From Gammaproteobacteria bacterium (GTDB taxonomy: Bacteria; Pseudomonadota; Gammaproteobacteria; DSM-16500), in NCBI GenBank assembly GCA_021323555.1, contig JAJONP010000040.1:1-14388 (forward strand): DNA of 14,388 nt. The letters run 5' to 3'. A program made the position numbers and the translations under genes. Positions 5,612-12,224 of this stretch are shown piece by piece. Under the pieces are notes generated by a model that ran no database searches, was not told the DNA's origin, and saw nothing but the letters and a program-made list of their open reading frames with translations. The number at the start of each line of letters is the position of its first letter. The first letter of the stretch is position 1.

Positions 5612-7879
5612 TCACTCTTTTGATAACAGTTTTCTCGCTAATGCCATCTCAATGCTCTCGCCATCCGAATTTAAGATGTTAAGGCCACTATCAGGCATTT
5701 TCCCCGAGGTCGATTGCGTTACCGCAATCTTTTTTGCCATAAGGGATAAACAAGCCATTTGTGCGGTTTTCTCATAACCCAAAAAGTACACTTCGACTGG
5801 CTGTATCTGCCCAATCCGCCAACTACGACGCGCGGCTTGCATGAGCGTATACACGTTATACCCTGACTGCATAAAAACAATCGTCGGGAATGACAGTAAA
5901 TCAAGTCCTGTTTTGACAAGTTCTGGATTGCATAGCAAAACATCCATCCCTTTATCAAGCTGTTCCATGATCCACATTTCCCGTTGATCAGCTTTGACAC
6001 TGGCACGTAAGACGGTCGTTTGTAATCCTGCCTCGGTCAGTAACCTTTGCAGTCGTACAGTCGTATCACGTATACCTGTATAAATGGTATAAACCAGTGT
6101 TTTTCGCCCTGCTTTTTTTGCATTCAAACATAACTCAATCAGCCTTGCTTCTTTAGGTGAAATATCCTCATCCTTTAGAAGCGCAGGCGTACTAAACAAT
6201 ACCTTGCGTGTACGCGGATGAACGACTTTCTCTGGCCGAAAAGAACATTCTGGCCAGGCGAGTAAAGCCATCAGCACCACGCCGAGCAAGGTCATATCTC
6301 TCCGTTCCCATGCTCTCCGTAATTCCTGAGTCAACGTCTGTTCCATTTCGGTATAGCACGCTTCTTGTATTTCCAACATCGCGACCGACTCACAATATTC
6401 TTGATAAGGCGGTAACGTGTGGTTATCGAGGTCTTCTAACTTCAGAAAAGCCGTATAAGGTAAGACAAATCGCGCAATTCCTTGCGGACTAAACCCAGGT
6501 GCTTTGGCAACATGGGTCGAATGACGTTTGCCTTTTGCGGTACGAAAATCACCGCCTTCTCTGATTTTAAGAGTACGTTTCAATACACCATAGCGTTCCA
6601 TAAAGTTCAGTGAAGCCGAACTTAATGATCTTCGCGCAGAATACGCAAAACCTTCTGCACGCATTCGCTCCGGCATCATCCGTTGCAGTAAATAAAAAAT
6701 ATCGTCTGCATACCCGCCCATCAAAGTGCCTGTGAGTAACACCACTTTTTTAACACCACTTGCGACGACAGCCATCGCTTGTCCTTGTGCGCTGAACGCC
6801 CCTTTGTATTCATGCGCTTCATCGACAATCAGCACAGAAAAAAAGTGAGGGAGATAGCGTTTGATAAACTCGGATGCCTGATAGACAGATTGTCCATCAG
6901 AAAATTCGAGTTGACTCAATGCACGCTCCAAGCGCTCAGCCGTCCGTGCTGAAAACACAGGATTGCCCTCTTCATCCAACAAATTAATCAATTGATAAAT
7001 ATTGTCGCCTAAGCTATTGCCAAGAAGATCCACACCAAATCGCTTAACAAGTTTTTCTGCCTGTTTAGACCCAATGGTCGGTAACTGGCAGAGCGCTTTC
7101 GCGACGATTTGTTGAGGATCTGGAAGAGCTGACTTGCGAACCAATGCCCATAACGGCTCATGGCAAGCGACACACGATTGCTTTTTATCACTGTTAAATT
7201 GATCTCGAGTGATTGGAAACCCATGATTATCCTTCACGAATTTACCACAGCGAGGACACGCCACATACGGTATTTGCTTTGGTGGCTTTTTTTCATCACC
7301 ACTCTCGTCCATATATTGATACCGTGTGATAAAAGCGGGTCGCCACTCATGCCCTAAACGCAACCGGATACGTCCCATAATATAAAAAGTAGGCACAGTC
7401 ACAGGTTGTTTTGCTATGGCTTTCAACGCAATCAAAGTCGACAGCGTTTGCTGGCCATTCAATACGATCACGGCAGCATCGGGTACTGTTTCTAAGATTT
7501 CCCGCCGCCATTTATACACTAAATGGGGTGGACAAAGAACCAATGATCGCTTAAATCCCGCATGATGCAGCAATGTCGCAACGGCCGTACCCATCAGTGA
7601 TTTGCCCGTTCCCATCTCTGCATTAATGATGGCAGCACGCTCACCTTCATCCACTAACAATGTGGTGATCGCTTCAATCACACGTTGCTGGGCAGGAAAA
7701 GGAGCCCGTTTAAAAGTCGATAAAATCTGACTTCTTTGAGCATTGGACAGGCTCGCATACACCGGCGGGTTTTGTTGACACACAGCTTCACATAAGCTAT
7801 CCCCAAACTGCTCAATAAAATCAGTGAGTGAAATTGAAGAAGTGGCTGGTTCAGTGGGTGGATTCGCTACTGTTTGCAT
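5612..7879 (-). CDS. SNF2-type DEAD/DEAH helicase with zinc ribbon, ICE-associated
   Basis: This 755-aa superfamily 2 ATPase probably moves on or remodels nucleic acid. Domain 1 has Walker A NAEMGTGKS (86-94), motif Ia LVLCPPHLVYKWRREI (113-128), DEAH at 353-356 and motif III LLTGT (381-385). Between them CPRC (208-211) and CVAC (236-239) form a four-cysteine zinc ribbon, unusual for the core family. Domain 2 has LVYTIYTGIRDTT (595-607), motif V CNPELVKTGLDL (650-661) and motif VI QAARRSWRIGQ (681-691), the SNF2-like arginine signature. I chose the ATG at 7879 because GGAG lies nine bases before it; an ATG at 7894 has no ribosome site. It is the last gene of the operon with ssb and the methyltransferase, consistent with element replication or defence evasion. 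Helicases of this type are known in ICE backbones; the exact role is not established here. Confidence 0.88.
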   Translation of the reverse strand: MQTVANPPTEPATSSISLTDFIEQFGDSLCEAVCQQNPPVYASLSNAQRSQILSTFKRAPFPAQQRVIEAITTLLVDEGERAAIINAEMGTGKSLMGTAVATLLHHAGFKRSLVLCPPHLVYKWRREILETVPDAAVIVLNGQQTLSTLIALKAIAKQPVTVPTFYIMGRIRLRLGHEWRPAFITRYQYMDESGDEKKPPKQIPYVACPRCGKFVKDNHGFPITRDQFNSDKKQSCVACHEPLWALVRKSALPDPQQIVAKALCQLPTIGSKQAEKLVKRFGVDLLGNSLGDNIYQLINLLDEEGNPVFSARTAERLERALSQLEFSDGQSVYQASEFIKRYLPHFFSVLIVDEAHEYKGAFSAQGQAMAVVASGVKKVVLLTGTLMGGYADDIFYLLQRMMPERMRAEGFAYSARRSLSSASLNFMERYGVLKRTLKIREGGDFRTAKGKRHSTHVAKAPGFSPQGIARFVLPYTAFLKLEDLDNHTLPPYQEYCESVAMLEIQEACYTEMEQTLTQELRRAWERRDMTLLGVVLMALLAWPECSFRPEKVVHPRTRKVLFSTPALLKDEDISPKEARLIELCLNAKKAGRKTLVYTIYTGIRDTTVRLQRLLTEAGLQTTVLRASVKADQREMWIMEQLDKGMDVLLCNPELVKTGLDLLSFPTIVFMQSGYNVYTLMQAARRSWRIGQIQPVEVYFLGYEKTAQMACLSLMAKKIAVTQSTSGKMPDSGLNILNSDGESIEMALARKLLSKE

Positions 7880-7959
7880 TATTCTATTCTCCATGGATTA
7901 AATAAAAAAAAACCCACAGAAAACAAACCCACCTCACAGGGATTGGTTTATTCCCTGTG
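7880..7959 (-). promoter_or_regulatory. SD leader L4 (helicase), degenerate second stem
   Basis: The 5' hairpin is perfect: CACAGGGA (7959-7952) with TCCCTGTG (7942-7935). The decoy AGGGAATAAAC (7956-7946) can pair with GTTTGTTTTCT (7928-7918) along eleven positions including three G-U. The stem closing the SD is weaker than in the other leaders: only TTCT/AGAA and TGG/CCA with an internal loop around GGAG. This gene may be less tightly repressed. Confidence 0.5.
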
Positions 7960-7975
7960 GGATCAGTGGATAAAA

Positions 7976-8554
7976 CTAAAAAGGCAAGGGAAGTGCGTGC
8001 TGATGCAGTTTTTCCTGGATGAGTTGACTCAATGACGACTCATTCAATGAAATAGCATACGCATCGACTGCATGTCCTGTCTGTTTTTTAATAAACCCTT
8101 GCTCACAAAACTCATCGAATAGAGTAATCCACTCAAAAAGTAAGGGAACAGGGCTGAGTTGCATCACAGCCCGCCAAATCCTCAGACGAAGTTCGTCAAA
8201 GGGTTCGGCCTGCCGTGCGAGGACTAAAGCGTTCAATGATTTTGCGTTAGGTTCTACGATCAGATGATCAAAAACCCAGACATGCGTCAGACTCACAAAT
8301 GGACTGTGGGCTGGCCTTCCTATTAAGCTTGTCAGACGATCTTTTTCTCCTATGAGGATCTGCTCGGGGTTTCCTTGCAGCCTAAAAGAGCGGAGCGCCT
8401 GCATGTCATTTCCTGGAAGAGAAAGCCGCGCACGTAACTGTTGTACATGTGATTCATTTCCCCACGCTGAAAAAAACAAAAGCTTTTGCAAGTCATCTGT
8501 CACAAAGGCATCGACCCAGAGACCAGGCAAATCCTGTGATTGATAGAATGTCAT
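7976..8554 (-). CDS. Hypothetical protein, 192 aa, coupled to the methyltransferase
   Basis: The start is the ATG at 8554, eight bases after AGGAGG; an upstream TTG would include the ribosome site and is unlikely. It begins 11 bases after the methyltransferase stop with no leader hairpin between, the only gene in this operon without one, so translation is probably coupled to the methyltransferase. The protein is soluble, with an N-terminal beta-rich part (LPGLWVDAFVTDDLQKLLFF), a central VSLTHVWVFDHLIVEPNAK segment and a helical C-terminal part (DELRLRIWRAVMQLSP, FEWITLFDEFCEQGF) that might be a small winged-helix or helical bundle. No catalytic motif is seen. The position suggests a partner of the methyltransferase or helicase, but I do not recognise the family. 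Confidence 0.75.
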   Translation of the reverse strand: MTFYQSQDLPGLWVDAFVTDDLQKLLFFSAWGNESHVQQLRARLSLPGNDMQALRSFRLQGNPEQILIGEKDRLTSLIGRPAHSPFVSLTHVWVFDHLIVEPNAKSLNALVLARQAEPFDELRLRIWRAVMQLSPVPLLFEWITLFDEFCEQGFIKKQTGHAVDAYAISLNESSLSQLIQEKLHQHALPLPF

Positions 8555-8565
8555 ACTAAAACCTC

Positions 8566-9657
8566 CTAGCAAATCGTCAGGACATGACCGAATGTCGCAC
8601 TGTTTTTCGCAACATCAATGGCGCGAATCACAGGGACAAACCGATCTTGCAAAGTCTGCGTTTCAAGCAGTGAACCATCTTCTTGTTCCGTATAAGTCAC
8701 ACGTTCAATTTGTGTTTTAAACGTATCACCTTTGACTAATAAGGAACGCCCATCATCTGCTTTTACCAAGCCCGTCACTTGCCCTGCGGCCAATGTCAAC
8801 GCTAAATGCCAGCGTGACAAATCCAGCAAAGGCCGCTTGACAGGTCGACTTCGTTCAACAAAACGAAACGCGAACTGTTCCCATAAACAAGGGGACTGTT
8901 TAACGACATCATTCAGTTGTTCTGCATCAATGCGTGTCGTTGCAAACCGTTCTGGAGAGACGTGGTTTGATGGAACCACATAAGGAGGAAAATCCCATTC
9001 TACTGGCAATTCAGGCGGTAATTTTCCTTGCCGGACCGCGTTTAGCATCGTAGAGATAGCCTTGTCTTCCTGTGATCTCGCCGCACGAATACCCAAAATG
9101 ACGATTTGGTGATACTGTTGATGAGGCGCAAGATACACACGCACATCACGACAGTGTTTCGCAAGCCAGGTTATCAACTCTTGATCCAACGTGCTATACG
9201 GTAGGATGAATACCAACACACCGTTCGGTTGCAGCATTGGAATACTGCGTTGATAAAAAACTTTTTCAAGTCGCTTGCGTCCACCCTCTTTTAAGTAATG
9301 GTGATTATCGGTCGCTAAATCGCCATAAGGCGGATTTAAAAAGAGAAGCCCCATACTTTTAGGGGTCACAATGCAATCCATAAAGTCGGCTTGTAAGACG
9401 CGATTAAGCTGTCTTTTGGCTTGACTCGCTCGCGCCTCATCCAATTCAATACCGAAGGATTGAGTACGAGCATTGCCAAGAGAGTTTTGACAGGCCATCA
9501 ATGCGTCACCTTCGCCACAACAGGGATCAAACAGAGAGACAGTACCCGAATCAGCAGGCTGTAAAGCCTTTACAATTCGATTCAAGGTTTCAGCATCTGT
9601 CGGAAAATACCCGTGTTTAACAAAATTACGGGCGGTACGTTGGAATAATACACTCAT
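8566..9657 (-). CDS. DUF6094-like SAM-dependent DNA methyltransferase
   Basis: This 363-aa protein has the class I methyltransferase fold of N6-adenine or N4-cytosine DNA methylases. SAM-binding motif I is FDPCCGEGDAL (43-53), the acidic ribose-binding end of strand 2 is IELDE (70-74), and the catalytic motif is NPPY (108-111), followed by PNGVLVFILPYSTL. The opening NFVKHGYFPTDAETLNRIV resembles the DUF6094 family found in ICEs and phages. The C-terminal 140 residues are beta-rich and carry no clear motif; they may recognise the target. There is no restriction partner nearby, so it is probably a solitary methylase that marks or protects the element. The ATG at 9657 has GGAG six bases before it, inside leader L5. 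Confidence 0.85.
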   Translation of the reverse strand: MSVLFQRTARNFVKHGYFPTDAETLNRIVKALQPADSGTVSLFDPCCGEGDALMACQNSLGNARTQSFGIELDEARASQAKRQLNRVLQADFMDCIVTPKSMGLLFLNPPYGDLATDNHHYLKEGGRKRLEKVFYQRSIPMLQPNGVLVFILPYSTLDQELITWLAKHCRDVRVYLAPHQQYHQIVILGIRAARSQEDKAISTMLNAVRQGKLPPELPVEWDFPPYVVPSNHVSPERFATTRIDAEQLNDVVKQSPCLWEQFAFRFVERSRPVKRPLLDLSRWHLALTLAAGQVTGLVKADDGRSLLVKGDTFKTQIERVTYTEQEDGSLLETQTLQDRFVPVIRAIDVAKNSATFGHVLTIC

Positions 9658-9737
9658 CAGCGTCTCCTTTTATTAAAAATAGTAAAAATAAAAAAGGGAG
9701 ACGCCTCTTCCCTAGGGAGAGACAGCCTCCCCGTGGG
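9658..9737 (-). promoter_or_regulatory. Bistable SD leader L5 (methyltransferase), covariant arms
   Basis: The anti-SD arm GCGTCTCC (9704-9697) pairs perfectly with the SD arm GGAGACGC (9667-9660), two bases before the ATG, across a 29-nt U/A-rich loop. The arms differ from the ATTTCTCC/GGAGAAAT used elsewhere but stay complementary. The 5' hairpin has GGGAG (9731-9727) with CTCCC (9719-9715) inside outer CCC/GGG. The decoy GGGGAGGC (9732-9725) copies the changed SD arm and pairs with the anti-SD at seven of eight positions. Confidence 0.7.
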
Positions 9738-9769
9738 ATGGAAAAATCAATCACAGAAAAATGATTGAA

Positions 9770-10270
9770 TCATGACACGTTTTTATGCCAGGTTTGTGCT
9801 GTGCAATTAAACGTATATTTAAGCGCTTTCAGACGCTCACGTTGTTTATCAAAGACCGTACGATTCAGCGTAGGATCAATTTTAACAACGTCGGGTAGTG
9901 GCCATAATGCGCCAAATAACGCTGCATCAGGCTCTTCTACTCCCTGGGTTAAAGGCATGTTTGCATCCAGCAACAGACTCTTTTCTGCAACCAGAGGAGA
10001 ATCACTCTTGATGGTTGTAGTAGACTGCTCTCTTGGTAAAAATGCAAATTGCCCCAACGTAGCGATGATTTTCACTGTAAATGTTGTACCTGTTTCACCT
10101 TCGCTACTTTTGGAATAACACCGTGGTAGACACTGTATCATTTCAAATAAACCTGGATGAGTGCCTGGTGGCAACTTCATCAAACGCTTATCCTCAATGA
10201 TAAAATGTCCTAATTCACACTCCAACTGTTGCTCCGATGAACGGACAATTAAACGACCTGTTATTAACAT
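9770..10270 (-). CDS. DUF3275-like ICE protein, 166 aa
   Basis: I chose the ATG at 10270 (MLITGRLIVRSSEQQLECEL) because GGAG lies seven bases before it; the longer frame runs through the leader hairpins. The opening ITGRLIVR and the end LFGALWPLPDVVKIDPTLNR followed by QRERLKALKYTFNCTAQTW match, from memory, the layout of the DUF3275 family found beside ssb in ICE and genomic-island backbones: a beta-rich N-terminal half, a variable middle, and a conserved LWPL...VKLDPT..R...R..RLK.LGY block. No activity is known. It lies between ssb and the methyltransferase with its own leader on each side. The middle stretch (residues about 75-115) is low in conserved-looking residues. The family call is moderately sure; the function is unknown. 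Confidence 0.75.
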   Translation of the reverse strand: MLITGRLIVRSSEQQLECELGHFIIEDKRLMKLPPGTHPGLFEMIQCLPRCYSKSSEGETGTTFTVKIIATLGQFAFLPREQSTTTIKSDSPLVAEKSLLLDANMPLTQGVEEPDAALFGALWPLPDVVKIDPTLNRTVFDKQRERLKALKYTFNCTAQTWHKNVS

Positions 10271-10332
10271 AGTATTTCTCCTCAAATAAAAAAAGCGGAG
10301 AAATCCCCTTGCGGGGGATTTTCCCCGCAAGG
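10271..10332 (-). promoter_or_regulatory. Bistable SD leader L6 (DUF3275-like gene)
   Basis: The 5' hairpin is a perfect ten-base stem: CCTTGCGGGG (10332-10323) with CCCCGCAAGG (10316-10307). The anti-SD arm ATTTCTCC (10304-10297) pairs perfectly with the SD arm GGAGAAAT (10281-10274), and the ATG follows three bases later. The decoy GGGGAAAATC (10326-10317) can pair with GATTTCTCC apart from one bulged A. Confidence 0.7.
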
Positions 10333-10377
10333 TTAATGTCACTATTTTAACGAATTTTCTTCACAAAAAAGGTCTAA

Positions 10378-10794
10378 TCATACCCACCGATTTTCTTCTT
10401 CGGCTATTTCATTATAGCCTGCTTTTTCATCCGAAGATTCGATAACGGCTTTCTCTTTCTGTGACTTTGCGTCCAAGAGGGTTATTTTTCTTGAATAAAC
10501 ACCCGTGTCATAACGCTTTTGTCCGTTTTTGTCTTTCCAGTCCAGGTGACGTAATTCACCGACGACAAAAACGTGGTTCCCTTCTTTAAGGGTTTCAGCA
10601 GCCCATGGGCTTTTACTACTCAGATACACGGTATGCCACTGGACATCCTGACAGTGTTCACCATTTTTCTTGGTATAGTCTCGATTAGTAGCGAGAGAAA
10701 GCCGAATAAAATGGTTCTCTTTCGTTGCCTTGAGGACTTTTGGATTTTGACCTAAATAACCCATGAGTGTTACTTGATTGTATGATGATGACAT
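10378..10794 (-). CDS. ssb: Single-stranded DNA-binding protein
   Basis: This 138-aa protein has the SSB OB-fold at residues about 5-112: NQVTLMGYLGQNPKVL, the conserved LSLATNRDY strand, VQWHTVYL (the family WH.vv. tryptophan strand) and GNHVFVVGELRHLDWKDKNG. It coats single-stranded DNA during element replication or transfer. It is shorter than chromosomal SSB (about 178 aa). The tail is acidic (SSDEKAGYNEIAEEENRWV) but lacks the usual DDDIPF tip that recruits partner proteins, as in many plasmid or ICE SSBs. The ATG at 10794 stands eight bases after GGAG in leader L7. It is the first gene of the operon that ends with the helicase, and its 5' leader is about 480 nt long and begins with a hammerhead ribozyme. 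Confidence 0.93.
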   Translation of the reverse strand: MSSSYNQVTLMGYLGQNPKVLKATKENHFIRLSLATNRDYTKKNGEHCQDVQWHTVYLSSKSPWAAETLKEGNHVFVVGELRHLDWKDKNGQKRYDTGVYSRKITLLDAKSQKEKAVIESSDEKAGYNEIAEEENRWV

Positions 10795-10796
10795 CG

Positions 10797-10882
10797 TATT
10801 TTCTCCTCTGTTTAAGTAAATAAAAAAACAACTTACCCCACAGAGAAAATAGTTACCCCATCAGGGAAAGTTATTTTCCCTG
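10797..10882 (-). promoter_or_regulatory. Bistable SD leader L7 (ssb)
   Basis: The 5' hairpin is CAGGGAAA (10882-10875) with TTTCCCTG (10869-10862). The anti-SD arm TATTTTCTCTG (10851-10841) pairs with the SD region CAGAGGAGAAAATA (10810-10797), nine contiguous bases plus the end CA/TG. The decoy AGGGAAAATA (10881-10872) pairs with TATTTTCTCT over ten positions with one G-U. Confidence 0.68.
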
Positions 10883-10937
10883 GAGGGACACATCCATGGC
10901 ATGTCAACGATTTCGTTATATTATTAAAGAGCAATCC

Positions 10938-10958
10938 ATCCGATACAATGTATCGGAT
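10938..10958. promoter_or_regulatory. Nine-base inverted repeat in the ssb leader
   Basis: ATCCGATAC and GTATCGGAT are separated by AAT. The counterpart in copy 1 (5163-5179) keeps seven base pairs of the arms. It could be a protein operator within the transcribed leader or an RNA hairpin. There is no T-run, so it is not a terminator. Confidence 0.45.
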
Positions 10959-11013
10959 AAAACACCGATTAAAGCATTTCATCGCTTTAATAATAAGATC
11001 AAACGTGAGTTTG

Positions 11014-11066
11014 TTTGGACTAACAACGACTGTTGTGACACCAAAGAGAAGTGCGTAATTGCGCTT
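11014..11066 (-). ncRNA. Structured leader domain downstream of hammerhead 2
   Basis: On the minus strand TTTGG (11045-11041) and CCAAA (11018-11014) enclose an ACAAC/GTTGT stem (11036-11032 with 11027-11023). The preceding hairpin AAGCGC/GCACTT (11066-11061 with 11054-11049) has one A-C mismatch in this copy. The distance to the hammerhead is the same as in copy 1. Confidence 0.4.
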
Positions 11067-11223
11067 GAAATAAAACAAGTCAAACTTTCTGGACTAAAAC
11101 TTTTCCCCGTATTCCTGACTGGCTGAAACCAGAACTTTATCACAGGCGGAAAAAAAATTGACACCAGATATCTTTTTCTATATCGACCCATCGCCCAGGT
11201 TCAAAGGTAAAAAGCGATGATTG

Positions 11224-11275
11224 ACACAAGACCTATTTAGGTTTCACTGGAATTGCACCAGCTCATCAGTTGTGT
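11224..11275 (-). ncRNA. Type I hammerhead ribozyme, copy 2
   Basis: Stem I is ACACAA/UUGUGU, the core is CUGAUGA and GAAA, stem II is GCUGG/CCAGU with loop UGCAAUU, stem III is ACCUA AA UAGGU, and the cleavage triplet is GUC. Predicted cleavage is between 11230 and 11229. The U-A pair at the end of stem III replaces G-C of copy 1. The ribozyme is at the extreme 5' end of the ssb operon transcript. Confidence 0.88.
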
Positions 11276-11282
11276 TATCAAA

Positions 11283-11312
11283 AATATATAACATCTTATT
11301 GTTATTCTGCAA
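11283..11312 (-). promoter_or_regulatory. Sigma-70-type promoter P2 before hammerhead 2
   Basis: The -35 box is TTGCAG (11312-11307), then an 18-base spacer and the -10 box TATATT (11288-11283). The predicted start is about 11276, adjacent to the first base of the hammerhead. The promoter begins 16 bases past the integrase stop, with no terminator seen between, so the ssb operon may also receive read-through from the integrases. Confidence 0.65.
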
Positions 11313-11327
11313 GTATTTATTTATTAT

Positions 11328-12224
11328 TTAGCCACAATAAATTTTGACCAAGGCGGCGCGCCCATGGCCCAATTCGTTTGAAATAAAAAGCCGTGCCCGA
11401 TGATCAATTTCTTTTTCATAGCGATTTAACTTATGTCGGGGTTTTCCACCTTTAAAGGGACAATCCCACCCTTTTCCCTGAGTTAATTGATCTGTTAAAT
11501 AACGATAACGATTTTGTGCATACGCATGTCGCAATCCGTGTAAATTTTTCAATCCTGCACAGCGGATTTCAGAAATGTAACGATTCATCTGTTGTTTATG
11601 AGTCAAATGTTTTGGAATCAACGAAGCGCCTTTAGGAACCACTTGATGCAGTTTATTTAAAAAGGCTCGTTGCTCATTCGTTATAATAGGAACTTTCCGT
11701 GGAACGCCGCCTTTTGTCCAACTTCCTTTTAATACTAAATAATCTCCTTGATCTGCTTCACTCACAATTAATTTTAACGACTCTTCGCGTCTCAACCCAA
11801 ATAATTGTTGTGCCTGAATGGATAATTTCAGCCAGGCATCACGAATCCCGTTGATATTAATCGTCTGGATAGCTTTACTACTTTTTGGAATATAAGAGCG
11901 TTTTGCAATGGCATAGCTATCATTGGTTTTGGCAATGAGATGAGGTTTGCCCATCATTCGGCATGCCCAACGTAATTTTGAAATATAGTTTTTTATCGTT
12001 GCAGCTTTAAGAGCCGATGCTTTCCAATGTGCAACGAGTGAGATGACATGTTTTTCTTTTAACCCTTGAATATGAGAAAGCTTATAGCCAAGCCCATGCA
12101 ACTGACTCATGGCTCTTTTTAATATGCTGAGCGTATCTGCTTTCGTTTTTTCTGAATGAACGGGCGCTGATTTCACTAATTGATACACAGAATACGTGGC
12201 ATCTTTTAATTTACTCTTGCTCAC
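11328..12224 (-). CDS. Tyrosine recombinase (integrase), catalytically complete
   Basis: This 298-aa recombinase resembles the Phage_int_SAM_2/Integrase_1 type used by ICEs and islands. An N-terminal SAM-like DNA-binding domain covers residues about 8-95 and the catalytic domain about 115-298. Catalytic residues can be placed: R145 in FGLRREE, K171 in WTKGG, H229 and R232 in LHGLRH, H287 in LGHG, and the nucleophile Y296 in KIYCG. It should cut and rejoin DNA at attachment sites. It starts with GTG at 12224 and overlaps the previous gene by 14 bases, so the two are translated together, probably as interacting subunits. The protein ends only two residues after the nucleophile, with no C-terminal tail for swapping between subunits. 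Confidence 0.9.
   Translation of the reverse strand: MSKSKLKDATYSVYQLVKSAPVHSEKTKADTLSILKRAMSQLHGLGYKLSHIQGLKEKHVISLVAHWKASALKAATIKNYISKLRWACRMMGKPHLIAKTNDSYAIAKRSYIPKSSKAIQTININGIRDAWLKLSIQAQQLFGLRREESLKLIVSEADQGDYLVLKGSWTKGGVPRKVPIITNEQRAFLNKLHQVVPKGASLIPKHLTHKQQMNRYISEIRCAGLKNLHGLRHAYAQNRYRYLTDQLTQGKGWDCPFKGGKPRHKLNRYEKEIDHRARLFISNELGHGRAALVKIYCG

Larger units (their letters stand above)
10797..11312 (-). repeat. Long direct repeat, copy 2: promoter, hammerhead and leader
   Basis: This is the counterpart of 5021-5535, in the same orientation and with the same internal order. It differs by scattered substitutions and one- or two-base indels. Substitutions in hammerhead stem III and in the loops keep the pairing, which argues that the RNA, not a protein, is what is preserved. 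The short open frames inside the block are not conserved between copies. Confidence 0.8.

Noticed and set aside
6208..6492. Plus-strand open frames inside the helicase, methyltransferase, ssb and intron maturase genes
   Set aside because: They are antisense to well-supported proteins with full motif sets and have no ribosome sites.
7880..7894. Helicase start at 7894
   Set aside because: No ribosome site precedes it, and its own sequence contains the GGAG used by the ATG at 7879.
10271..10342. Longer start for the DUF3275-like protein at 10342
   Set aside because: The extra 24 codons are the perfect ten-base hairpin and anti-SD arm of L6; the ATG at 10270 has a proper SD.
3975..10882. CRISPR array or dispersed mobile repeat as explanation of the recurring hairpins
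   Set aside because: Spacing is set by genes, sequences differ while pairing is kept, and each unit ends at a start codon; there are no regular repeats and spacers.
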